NCBI RefSeq assembly: GCF_965363235.1
Contig: NC_134849.1
Location: forward strand, 16,828,863-16,892,862
Direction: 5' to 3'
Length of the DNA: 64,000 bases
Origin: Mytilus galloprovincialis
Taxonomy: Eukaryota > Mollusca > Bivalvia > Mytilida > Mytilidae
Shown: piece by piece, positions 1-10,789 of the stretch
How the letters are laid out: each line of letters opens with the position of its first letter
Numbering within the stretch: the first letter of the stretch is position 1
The notes under the pieces: generated by a model
The model's database searches: none
Seen by the model: the letters and a program-made list of their open reading frames with translations, nothing else
Told to the model about the DNA's origin: nothing
Translations under genes and position numbers: made by a program

Positions 1-29
1 AATATCAACCTTGTGTTAGTTCTAATTTT

Positions 30-1915
30 GGCTATTGGTACTTTACGGAACGGAACGGAACGGAACGGAACGGAACGGAACGGAAAGGAATTTCATTTAA
101 GGTATCCAAAGGGGGCATTTATCAAAATTTCGAAAAATCTTTAAAACAAAACAAATTTTAAAATTTCTGTGTTTTACGGTTTTCAATATACAAATAACAC
201 AAATGTATACTTAATCTCATCTTCACAGGTGAAATGTGTAATAATGTATAACATCGGGAAATATTCTGTAGATGAATATGTCAGATTGTCCTGATAAATT
301 ATCATGAAATTAACGCATTTGCAAGTCATGCATTATGATATCTAGACTGACCTCACGTCGTCCTTGATTAGAGACAGTGATCAAAATGAATCTGATTTAA
401 ACTTTTTAATTTATTTTTCCGTTCCGTTCCGTTCCGTTCCGCAAAGTACCAATTGCTCTGAGGAATTGGTATTTAACGGAAAAAACGGAAACAGACATCT
501 TTAATGTAATTAAAGCAGTATGATAAAAAAAATTGTCTGACACCTCTTTTTGCATGAGTGGTATGTGTTTTAGATAGCATTTTCGACTTGATCAATAATA
601 AAAAATTTAACACAAAGGCAGGTTACACAAAAAGTCTTTCTCCTTCCATCGGTAATTATATTTTAAAAAAAGAGGCCTTCAACAGCCCGTTCCGACGATG
701 ATTAGAGACAGTGATCAAGTTGAATCTGATGTAAACTTTTTAATTTTTTTTTCCGTTCCGTTCCGTTCCGCAAAGTACCAATTGCTCTGAGGAATTGGTA
801 TTTAACGGAAAAAACGGAAACAGACATCTTTAATGTAATTAAAGCAGTATGATAAAAAAAAATTGTCTGACACCTCTTTTTGCATGAGTGGTATGTGTTT
901 TAGATAGCATTTTCGACTTGATCAATAATAAAAAATTTAACACAAAGGCAGGTTACACAAAAAGTCTTTCTCCTTCCATCGGTAATTATATTTTAAAAAA
1001 GAGGCCTTCAACAGCCCGTTCCGACGATGATTAGAGACAGTGATCAAGTTGAATCTGATGTAAACTTTTTAATTTATTTTTCCGTTCCGTTCCGTTCCGC
1101 AAAGTACCAATTGCTCTGAGGAATTGGTATTTAACGGAAAAAACGGAAACAGACATCTTTAATGTAATTAAAGCAGTATGATAAAAAAAATTGTCTGACA
1201 CCTCTTTTTGCATGAGTGGTATGTGTTTTAGATAGCATTTTCGACTTGATCAATAATAAAAAATTTAACACAAAGGCAGGTTACACAAAAAGTCTTTCTC
1301 CTTCCATCGGTAATTATATTTTAAAAAAGGGGCCTTCAACAGCCCGTTCCGACGATGATTAGAGACAGTGATCAAGTTGAATCTGATGTAAACTTTTTAA
1401 TTTATTTTTCCGTTCCGTTCCGTTCCGCAAAGTACCAATTGCTCTGAGGAATTGGTATTTAACGGAAAAAACGGAAACAGACATCTTTAATGTAATTAAA
1501 GCAGGATGATAAAAAAAATTGTCTGACACCTCTTTTTGCATGAGTGGTATGTGTTTTAGATAGCATTTTCGACTTGATCAATAATAAAAAAATTAACATA
1601 AAGGCAGGTTACACAAAAAATCTTTCTCCTTCCATCGGTAATTATATTTTAAAAAAGGGGCCTTCAACAGCCCGTTCCGACGATGATTAGAGACAGTGAT
1701 CAAGTTGAATCTGATTTAAACTTTTTAATTTATTTTTCCGTTCCGTTCCGTTCCGTTCCGCAAAGTACCAATTGCTCTGAGGAATTGGTATTTAACGGAA
1801 AAAACGGAAACAGACATCTTTAATGTAATTAAAGCAGTATGATAAAAACAAGTCAGACCCTTCTTTTTTGAATGAGTGGTAATTGTTTTAGATAGCATTT
1901 CGACTTGATCAATAT
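30..1915. repeat. Left arm of foldback element: tandem ~328-bp modules
   Basis: The junction GCAAAGTACCAATTGC recurs at 441, 770, 1099, 1427 and 1760, so spacing is 328-333 bp. A further diverged module lies at about 4270-4490, beyond an insertion. Each module carries CCGTT pentanucleotide runs beside the junction. Short open frames repeated in this arm are by-products of the repetition, not genes. Confidence 0.9.
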
Positions 1916-4275
1916 TTAAATAAACAGCTGCGCCATGAGCGCATGATACGCCCGTCGTCTTGTGAAAAAACATAAATCTTTTTTGAATAACACAGGGTTG
2001 TACAGGATGTCATGCTTAGTATATCCTGACTCATTCCTTATTCCCGCTCAATAGGAAGATTGTACAAGATGTATTTGGAAACCCGACGCAACATTAGCCT
2101 GTTAAGTTTTAAGCAATAGAGATACAGCGCAACATGTGAAAAAAAACCTCTTTTTTTACAAAAAACTCAATAACTCTAAAATATAAAAATGAATCATCAC
2201 CAAAAAGTATACAGATCTTTAGATTAATATAACAAAGAAGTGTGTAAAGTTTTAAGCAATAATCATAAATCGTTTTTGAGATATGGTGCGACATGTAAAC
2301 CCCCCCCCCTTTTTAGCTCACCTGGCCCGAAGGGCCAAGTGAGCTTTTCTCATCACTTGGCGTCCGGCGTCCGGCGTCCGTCGTCGTCCGTCGTCCTGCG
2401 TCCGTCGTCGTTAACTTTTACAAAAATCTTCTCCTCTGAAACTGTTGGGCCAAATTAATCCAAACTTGGCCATAATCATCATTGGGTATCTAGTTTAGAA
2501 ATTGTGTGGCGTGACCCCGCCAACCAACCAAGATGGCCGCCACGGCTAAAAATAGAACATAGGGGTAAAATGCAGTTTTTGGCTTATAACTCAAAAACCA
2601 AAGCATTTAGAGCAAATCTGACATGGGGTAAAAATGTTCATCAGGTCTTGATCTATCTGCCCTGAAATTTTCAGATGAATTAGACAACCAGTTGTTGGGT
2701 TGCTGCCCCTAAATTGGTAATTTTAAGGAAATTTTGCTGTTTTTGGTTATTATCTTGAATATTATTATAGATAGAGATAAACTGTAAACAGCAATAATGT
2801 TCAGCAAAGTAAGATTTACAAATAAATTAACATGACGGAATTGGTCAAATGACCCCTTTAAGAGTTATTGCCCTTTATAGTCAATTTTTAACCATTTTTT
2901 GTAGATCTTAGTTATCTTTTACAAAAATCTTCTCGTCTGAAACTGCTGGGCCAAATTAATCCAAACTTGGCCATAATCATCATTGGGGTATCTAGTTTAG
3001 AAATTGTGTGGCGTGACCCCGCCAACCAACCAAGATGGCCACCCCGGCTAAAAATAGAACATAGGGGTAAAATGCAGTTTTTGGCTTATAACTCAAAAAC
3101 CAAAGCATTTAGAGCAAATCTGACAGGGGTAAAAATGTTCATCAGGTCAAGATCTATCTGCCCTGAATGTTTCAGGTGAATCGGACAACCTGTTGTTGGG
3201 TTGCTCTCCCTAAATTGGTAATTTTAAGGAAATTTTCTCGTTTTTGGTTATTATCTTGAATATTATTATAGATAGAGATAAACTGTAAACAGCAATAATG
3301 TTCAGCAAAGTAAGATTTACAAATAAGTTAACATGACCGAAATGGTCAGTTGACCCCTTTAGGAGTTATTTCCCTTTATAGTCAATTTTTAACAATTTTT
3401 TGTAAATCTTAGTTATCTTTTACAAAAATCTTCTCCTCTGATAATACGTGGCCAAATTAAACCAAACTTGGCCACAATCATCATTTGGGTATTTAGTTTT
3501 AAAAAATGTGTGGCGTGACCCGGTCCCAGGCTAAAAGTAGAACATAGGGGTAAAATTCAGTTTTTGGCTTATAACTCAAAAAAGAGCAAATCTGACATGG
3601 GGTAAATGTTCATCAGGTCCAGATCTATCTGCCCTGAATTTTTCAGGTGAATCGGACAACCTGTTGTTGGGTTTTACAAAAATCTTCTCTGAAACTACTA
3701 AGCCAAGTTAATTATAGATAAAGATAATTGTAAGCAGTTAGAATGTTCAGTGAAGTAAGATGAACAAACACATCACCATCACCAAAACACAATTTTGTCA
3801 TGAATCCATCTACGTCCTTTGTTTAATATTCACAAAAACCAAGGTGAGCGACACAGGCTCTTTAGAGCCTCTAGTTTTTTTACAAAATACTCAATAACTC
3901 AAAATTGAAATTTTGAATCATCACCAAAAAGTATACAGATATTAAGATTAATATAACTAAGAAGCATTTTAAGTTTTAAGCCATAATCAAGAATCGTTTT
4001 TGAGATACGGTGCGACATGTGAAAAAAACACACCCCTGTTTTAGTTACAAAGTGCCGTAACTCAAAAAGTTGTAATCTTATTTTCACAAAAAAGTATACA
4101 GATCATTTTACCATCATAAGAAACAACTATGTAAAGTTTCATGAAATTTGGATAAGTCGTTTTCAAGTTACGGTGCGACATGTTTACACCGGACAGACGG
4201 ACAGACGGACGGACGGACGGACACTGGACATTTGTATACCATAATACATCCCGTCAAAATTGACGGACGTATAAA
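1914..4275. mobile_element. Tandem-unit element inserted in the fifth module of the left arm
   Basis: A module breaks off near 1914 and resumes near 4272. The insert has weakly inverted ends (ATACGCCCGTC near 1945, GACGGACGTAT near 4262) and ~165-bp internal units containing GGTGCGACATGT. It ends in a GGACAGACGGAC run and a tail I recognise as common in mussel DNA. The exact edges are uncertain by about 10-20 bases. Confidence 0.6.
2315..3874 (+). mobile_element. Helitron-like non-autonomous element with three internal repeats
   Basis: It starts with a hairpin (AGCTCACCTGG ... CCAAGTGAGCT) and ends with the palindrome GGCTCTTTAGAGCC followed by CTAG. A 3' hairpin plus CTRR is the Helitron signature. 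It lies inside a T run of the surrounding tandem unit, and an uninterrupted neighbouring unit (about 2150) shows the empty site, so insertion was T|T. A block beginning TTTTACAAAAATCTTCTC occurs at about 2416, 2918 and 3419, giving ~500-bp internal repeats. No Rep/helicase coding is present. It could instead be a foldback MITE. Confidence 0.55.
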
Positions 4276-4490
4276 AAATAACACAAAGACAGGTTAGACA
4301 AAAGGTCTTTCTACTTCCATTGGTAATTATAAATTAAAAAAGGGGCCTTCCGAAGATGATTAGAAACAGTGATCAAGTTGAATCTGATTTCCGTTCCGTT
4401 CCGCAAAATACCAATTGCTCTGAGGAATTGGTATTTAACGGAATCGAACGGAAACAGGCATCTGTAATGTAATAAAAGCAGTCTTGATAA
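4276..4490. repeat. Diverged foldback module resuming after the nested insert
   Basis: It contains the same landmarks as the left-arm modules (ACACAAAG, CTTCCATTGGTAATTAT, GATTAG, and the CCAATTGCTCTGAGGAATTGG junction at ~4404) with visibly more substitutions. Confidence 0.75.
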
Positions 4491-6065
4491 TATCAGTGCA
4501 AAGTTTTTAAAAATTACTTCTCATCTTATTTCAGTTCCCTTATGTCAAATTTTTAATTCAAGCATTAAAAAATCAGTTTATCCATCATTATTCAAACTAG
4601 CTAAAGTCATACCAGTTTTTGAAAATAAATGTTAAAAAATGATGTATTTAATTACAGACCAATTGCATTTTTACAATTAGTATCTAAAATACTTAAAAAC
4701 TTATTTAATGAACTATACGGACACATATAATCTGTTGTATGTCCTGCAATCAGGTTTTCGTTCGAACCATTCCTGTCAAACTGCCATGACAACTTTGTTA
4801 GATAAATGGTTAAAAGCAATTGATGAAGGCGAATTAGTAGGAGCAGTATTTCTGGATCTTTGTAAAGCTTCTGATGTTCTTCATCATAAACTGCTCCTCC
4901 AGAAATTACAAAAATACAGATTTTCTTATTCTTCACTGCACTGGCTTACTTCATATCTAACTGATAGACAGCAGGTTGTATACATTTCAAATACTTTTTC
5001 AGGTGTATTAAAAGTAAAAACAGGTGTACCTCAAGGGTTCGTTTAAGGTCCCATATTATTCTTATTATTCATTAATTTTTTGCCTTTGTGTAATCCAAAT
5101 CATAACAGTGATCTTGTGGCTGATGATAGTACTATTTCTGTTACTGGTAAAAACAAAAGTTGTATAGCCAGACACTAAATACTGTTGTAGAAAATATTTC
5201 TCATTGGTGTGATGAAAACAAAATGTTAATCAATCTTTCCAAAACAAAGAAAATGTGTTTATGTTCAAAACACAAACTTTCTGTCATGTGTAATGAACCT
5301 TTTAATATCTTCATTAATAATCAATATATTAATGAAAGTCAGCGTGAACAAGTCCTTGGTATTTTTGTGGACGCAACTCTGTCTTGGTCTGATCATATCA
5401 AATATGTTATTAAAAACTTTAAGGTAAATTCTTCCTTTAGCTCACCTAAAAAGGATCAAGAAATATTTAAATCATAATGCAAGAATTTTATTTTATAATG
5501 CATACATTCTTCCAAATTTTGACTACTGTTGTTCAATATGGGGCAACTGTAACACATTTTTAATCGACAGTTTGCTTAAATTACAAAAAAGGGAAGCTAG
5601 AATTATTTTAAATGAACACGATTTTCAAAAACCATCTGTTGAACTTTTTAAAGAATCTGGAATAATTCCAGTAAATACATGTAATAGAATATTATACCAC
5701 AAGTCCTTATTAATGTATGAATAAAACAATGGATTGGTACCCCAATACTAGTCAAATCTTATTGTAACTACAAATAGCAAACAGTCATACAGTACTCGAC
5801 TCTCATTTTCAGATAATTGTATTGTTCCAAAATCAAATACAGAATTATACAAACCAAGCTTTTCTTTTAGTGGTCAAAAGGTGTGGAATTCACTATCCAA
5901 AGAAATCAAAAAATCAAAAAAATGTATCGTCATTCAAGTATACTTACAAATCATTATATATTTTAACAATAAAACTCAAAACACTATCATGTAATCCGTT
6001 TTGTTCATGTATTTGTTTATGTAATTTAATATTTATACTATTATTCATCATTGTGTATTGCTAGA
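4491..6065 (+). mobile_element. Non-LTR retrotransposon (LINE) fragment, reverse transcriptase to C-terminus
   Basis: The frame at 4708-5046 reads as LINE reverse transcriptase: QSGFRSNHSCQTAMT, then VFLDLCKASDVLHH (usually LDLSKAFD), then GVPQG. The active-site box reads VADD at about 5117-5128 where the family usually has YADD. Downstream frames (5160-5477 and on to ~5990) match the LINE C-terminus: ADDST, ISHWCDENKM, LGIFVD, a Y-x-L-P-x-x-D-Y-C region at ~5500-5530, and KVWNSL near 5880. The frame is broken several times and the 5' half (endonuclease) is missing, so this is a dead copy. It is probably of the CR1/L2/Jockey group and sits in the core of the foldback element. Confidence 0.85.
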
Positions 6066-6419
6066 TTGATTTGGTTTATATCAACCGTGCAAGGGCTTTT
6101 GTCAAGGTCGTTAAAAAAAAACCGTAGTAGTAGATTATGTTTATTCATGTTGTTAATATTGTGTCTATAGAGAGCCTTATTGAAAATTGATTTAATGTTT
6201 TTTTTTCGTAAATAAATATGTTGATTCTGAATAGAGAAAATAAATAATTTGGCCAGCAAAGGGAGAAAAAAAATTTTGACAGAGGATATTTACCATAAAA
6301 AATAATGTTAAATTTGAAAAAAATAATTTGTCGCGCCACTTCCCAAAAATAAAAATAAAATGCGCGCATGCCTCCCCCTCTGCAAGTTAAATGGTCCGTC
6401 CCTAAAGATCATATAAAAT

Positions 6420-6613
6420 GTGTCGATACGTTGCTTATAAGGATCTGAAAACGCAAAATTTTACTTTCTGTTTAAAGATCTTTTGAGGTTCTCTTGATTT
6501 GTCGGATTAATACACACTTTTAAAATTTGAAAGCTTAAATTTTTATTAGCTGATGTAAAAACTACCAGGACAGAAAGTAAAACGGAGTGTTGTCAGATCC
6601 TTGTACGCAAACT
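6420..6613. mobile_element. Small inverted-repeat element (MITE)
   Basis: The left block AAGGATCTGAAAACG...TTTTACTTTCTG (6439-6471) is matched in inverse by CAGAAAGTAAAACGG...CAGATCCTTG (6569-6604). The arms are ~45 bp and imperfect. There is no coding capacity. Confidence 0.5.
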
Positions 6614-6829
6614 TTTTAAGAGTAGACACGGGATTTGAATTTTGATTTAATTTGGTTTGAATATAAATAAAAATTTATGTGTTAATCTTCTTTGTTTATC
6701 CTACTATAAATTTCATGATTCTTCTTTTGGAAATAAATTCAATCAACGATGACAGACGGAATGTTCATGTAATATTATACTTGTCTGACGACGACAGAAG
6801 GAAACTGGAATCGCAGAGCCAATGCAGTG

Positions 6830-7090
6830 TAGTCTATATAAACATAGCAGACATAATGGGTATGATTACAAATGAGACAACTTTTATCAAAAGACGAACT
6901 AATAAAGATGTATACCCCAATAAAACATCGTATGCCTAATGGCATTCAACAATGAACAAAGCACATCCAATATAGTAAGTTATAAGAGACCCCTTTACTT
7001 GCACTCACTACTAAATGTAAACCAATAAAAAGCGAGAAAAACAGCGTTTCCGGTTTATAGAAAAAAAAGCAATAAACAAATATAACACGC
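6830..7090 (-). mobile_element. Diverged retroelement tail fragment
   Basis: GGTATGATTACAAATGAGACAAC and CATTCAACAATGAACAAAGC are degraded forms of the 3' tail carried by the reverse-transcriptase element at 43207-44275, in antisense. Confidence 0.6.
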
Positions 7091-7209
7091 ATAATTAAAA
7101 GCTGCCGATTTCGGATCTTGATCTATATAATGAGGCGCTGTTAAAGTCGCCGTGAGCGCTGTATCCCATCAAGAGCAATGGTGTAATAGTACAACTTGTT
7201 TAGTTAAAT

Positions 7210-7241
7210 CAAGGATTTGTATAGTACTATACAAATCCTTG
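7210..7241. repeat. Perfect 32-bp palindrome
   Basis: CAAGGATTTGTATAG and CTATACAAATCCTTG flank a TA centre, so the arms are exact 15-bp inverted copies. It lies in the foldback core and may be the relic of a small palindromic element. Confidence 0.9.
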
Positions 7242-7587
7242 GTTAAATTAAAATTCTGTTTAATATTAGATCGCCCATGTTAAGAGTTGTGTACATATAT
7301 TTGAGGTGTTCAGAAACAGCAAAGATAATTGTTATTATTATAGAGAAGACTTTTTCACTATACAAATTTCTATTTAGTTGAGCACTCTTAAATAATTGTT
7401 AAAAGTTTGGCAAAACCAGATCCTCTCCTAAGAAACATTTTAACAAGAGAAACGTTTTAAATAGCTCGGATTTCTTATGTTAGCATGCTACAATAAATAT
7501 AGATTACATGGATGTTTGCTGGGCGATATTCATGCATTGGTTTTATACATTTTAGTCATTTTGTTGGAAGATTTGTTATTTTCATCT

Positions 7588-9586
7588 AAAAAACTTAAAA
7601 AGTTTACATCAGATTCAACTTGATCACTGTCTCTAATCATCGTCGGGACGGGCTGTTGAAGGCCTCTTTTTTAAAATATAACTACCGATGGAAGGAGAAA
7701 GACTTTTTGTGTAACCTGCCTTTGTGTTAAATTTTTTATTATTGATCAAGTCGAAAATGCTATCTAAAACACATACCACTCATGCAAAAAGAGGTGTCAG
7801 ACAATTTTTTTTTATCATACTGCTTTAATTACATTAAAGATGTCTGTTTCCGTTTTTCCCGTTAAATACCAATTCCTCAGAGCAATTGGTACTTTGCGGA
7901 ACGGAACGGAACGGAAAAATAAATTAAAAAGTTTACATCAGATTCAACTTGATCACTGTCTCTAATCATCGTCGGAACGGGCTGTTGAAGGCCCCTTTTT
8001 AAAATATAATTACCGATGGAAGGAGAAAGACTTTTTGTGTAACCTGCCTTTGTGTTAATTTTTTTATTATTGATCAAGTCGAAAATGCTATCTAAAACAC
8101 ATACCACTCATGCAAAAAGAGGTGTCAGACAATTTTTTTATCATCCTGCTTTAATTACATTAAAGATGTCTGTTTCCGTTTTTTCCGTTAAATACCAATT
8201 CCTCAGAGCAATTGGTACTTTGCGGAACGGAAAAATAAATTAAAAAGTTTACATCAGATTCAACTTGATCACTGTCTCTAATCATCGTCGGAACGGGCTG
8301 TTGAAGGCCCCTTTTTTAAAATATAATTACCGATGGAAGGAGAAAGACTTTTTGTGTAACCTGCCTTTGTGTTAAATTTTTTATTATTGGTCAAGTCGAA
8401 AATGCTATCTAAAACACATACCACTCATGCAAAAAGAGGTGTCAGACAATTTTTTGTTATCATACTGCTTTAATTGCATTAAAGATGTCTGTTTCCGTTT
8501 TTTCCGTTAAATACCAATTCCTCAGAGCAATTGGTACTTTGCGGAACGGAACGGAACGGAAAAATAAATTAAAAAGTTTACATCAGATTCAACTTGATCA
8601 CTGTCTCTAATCATCGTCGGAACAGGCTGTTGAAGGCCCCTTTTTTAAAATATAATTACCGATGGAAGGAGAAAGACTTTTTGTGTAACCTGCCTTTGTG
8701 TTAAATTTTTTATTATTGATCAAGTCGAAAATGCTATCTAAACCACATACCACTCATGCAAAAAGAGGTGTCAGACAATTTTTTTTATCATACTGCTTTA
8801 ATTACATTAAAGATGTCTGTTTCCGTTAAATACCAATTCCTCAGAGCAATTGGTACTTTGCGGAACGGAACGGAACGGAAAAATAAATTAAAAAGTTTAC
8901 ATCAGATTCAACTTGATCACTGTCTCTAATCATCGTCGGAACGGGCTGTTGAAGGCCTCTTTTTTAAAATATAATTACCGATGGAAGGAGAAAGACTTTT
9001 TGTGTAACCTGCCTTTGTGTTAAATTTTTTATTATTGATCAAGTCGAAAATGCTATCTAAAACACATACCACTCATGCAAAAAGAGGTGTCAGACAATTT
9101 TTTTTTATCATACTGCTTTAATTACATTAAAGATGTCTGTTTCCGTTTTTTCCGTTAAATACCAATTCCTCAGAGCAATTGGTACTTTGCGGAACGGAAC
9201 GGAACGGAAAAATAAATTAAAAAGTTTAAATCAGATTCCTTTTGATCACTGTCTCTAATCAAGGACGACGTGAGGTCAGTCTAGATATCATAATGCATGA
9301 CTTGCAAATGCGTTAATTTCATGATAATTTATCAGAACAATCTGACATATTCATCTACAGAATATTTCCCGATGTTATACATTATTACACATTTCACCTG
9401 TGAAGATGAGATTAAGTATACATTTGTGTTATTTGTATATTGAAAACCGTAAAACACAGAAATTTTAAAGTTTGTTTTGTTTTAAAGATTTTTCGAAATT
9501 TTGATAAGTGCCCCCTTTGGATACCTTAAATGAAATTCCTTTCCGTTCCGTTCCGTTCCGTTCCGTTCCGTAAAGTACCAATAGCC
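7588..9586. repeat. Right arm of foldback element: tandem ~328-bp modules, inverted
   Basis: The reverse-complement junction GCAATTGGTACTTTGC recurs at 7882, 8208, 8527, 8846 and 9175, so spacing is 319-329 bp. The last ~380 bases are the reverse complement of the first ~400 bases of the left arm. By eye the arms are nearly identical, which suggests a recent origin or ongoing homogenisation. Confidence 0.9.
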
Positions 9587-9689
9587 CTAATTTTTTAAGA
9601 AAATGTCAATATGATCTAGAATTTCCAGTGAAATAGCTTCAACTTCTAACTGCAACAAATTATAGAAGTCTGATATATAACATTAAGAA

Positions 9690-10005
9690 GATGTGGTACG
9701 ATTGTCAATGAGACAACTCTCCATCAGAGTCACTAAATGACACAAATTAACAACTATAGGTCACTGAATGGCCTTTAACAATGAGCAAAGCTGATACCCA
9801 ATAGTCAGCCCGGAAATGACAAATGTAAAACTATTTAAACGAGAAAACTTGCCGCCTAATTTTAATATGTACAAAGTAATGAATGAAAAACAAATATGCT
9901 ACACAACAACATACGACAACCACTGAATTACACTCTTGACTTGGGACAGGCACATACAGAATGTGGCATGGTTACAACTTAAAAGTTAATCAGAAAGTAA
10001 GAGAG
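9690..10005 (-). mobile_element. 5'-truncated retroelement tail
   Basis: GAAGATGTGGTACGATTG, CAATGAGACAACTCTCCATC, CACTGAATGGCC and CTTGGGACAGGCACATACAG are the landmarks of the mussel tail seen in full at 43790-44275. There is no coding part here. Confidence 0.75.
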
Positions 10006-10189
10006 TAAGGCAAAAGGTTGGACATGAATGAGGCAGCAAATAAAAGTTTAAAATGAAAAAATGTAGAGGTCAACATGTAGTCTAAAATGGAAAATAATAT
10101 TCATCTCTAAATCACTCCAAAGACTTAACAAGCTATAAATGATTAGACCTGGCATAGTAATTATTTTAAAAAAGGTCGGGCCCATCTGT

Positions 10190-10430
10190 TCACCCTTGCA
10201 TGGTTCCATCGATATTTTTTGTCCCATCTTTCTCAGGAACTACATTTCAATGATTTCTGAAATTTGGGTTCAAGGTTTTAAGAGTCAGCTATACCCTGTG
10301 ATGGGTTTTCAGATTCATCAATCAACAACTTCCTGTTTACCAAACAATTACCGTACATCTTTTTATACTATTGATATAATGCAGTCACAGTAGGGGTATC
10401 ATCAGACTGAGTGAGCAGTAGCTTATAGTT
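10190..10430 (-). mobile_element. Single-unit copy of the 168-bp-repeat element
   Basis: It matches the element at 31055-31842 in reverse: GGTTTTCAGATTCATCA, ACTTCCTGTTTACC and the end GGGGTATCATCAG...GAGTGAGCAGTAGC. Only one repeat unit is present, so the open frame here is not a gene. Confidence 0.65.
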
Positions 10431-10789
10431 TTACTTGTTTATTCTTTGCCATCAATATCAAAATCATAAGTGAACAAAAACCAAAGAAATGGCAAAACTA
10501 GATTGTGTCCATAGTACACAGATGCCCCACTTGCACTATCGGGGTAATAAGTTTCAATTGATTGGACTTCAACTTCATCAAACACTACCTTGACTAAAAA
10601 CTAAAACCTAAAGTGGGACAGACTGGCGGATGAACAAACTAACGGACGCACAGTCTGGAAATCATAAAAACAGCTATATCTGAGGAAAATTCTTCTAAAA
10701 AAGGAAAATGATCAGGATAAGATCTACAAATAAGTCAACATGACTGAAATTGCAGTAAACTCATAAATACAAATATTTGGTGTGCAAGT

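Larger units (their letters stand above)
30..9586. mobile_element. Large foldback-type DNA transposon with 8-bp target duplication
   Basis: The two ends are mirror images: the left begins GGCTATTGGTACTTTACGG followed by CGGAA repeats, and the right ends with its reverse complement. Directly outside both ends lies the same 8-bp word, CTAATTTT (22-29 and 9587-9594), as expected for a target-site duplication. Each arm has a ~0.4 kb subterminal block and then about five tandem ~328-bp modules, in opposite orientation in the two arms. The core (about 1.9-7.6 kb) holds nested elements and no recognisable transposase, so it is probably non-autonomous. An 8-bp duplication fits hAT, P, Merlin or sea-urchin TU-type foldback elements. 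The termini do not settle which. Confidence 0.85.

Noticed and set aside
1031-1973. Repeated 60-82-codon minus-strand frames sharing one sequence
   Set aside because: They fall on the foldback modules and recur in inverse in the right arm (8052-8243). They start and stop wherever the module does and have no protein features.
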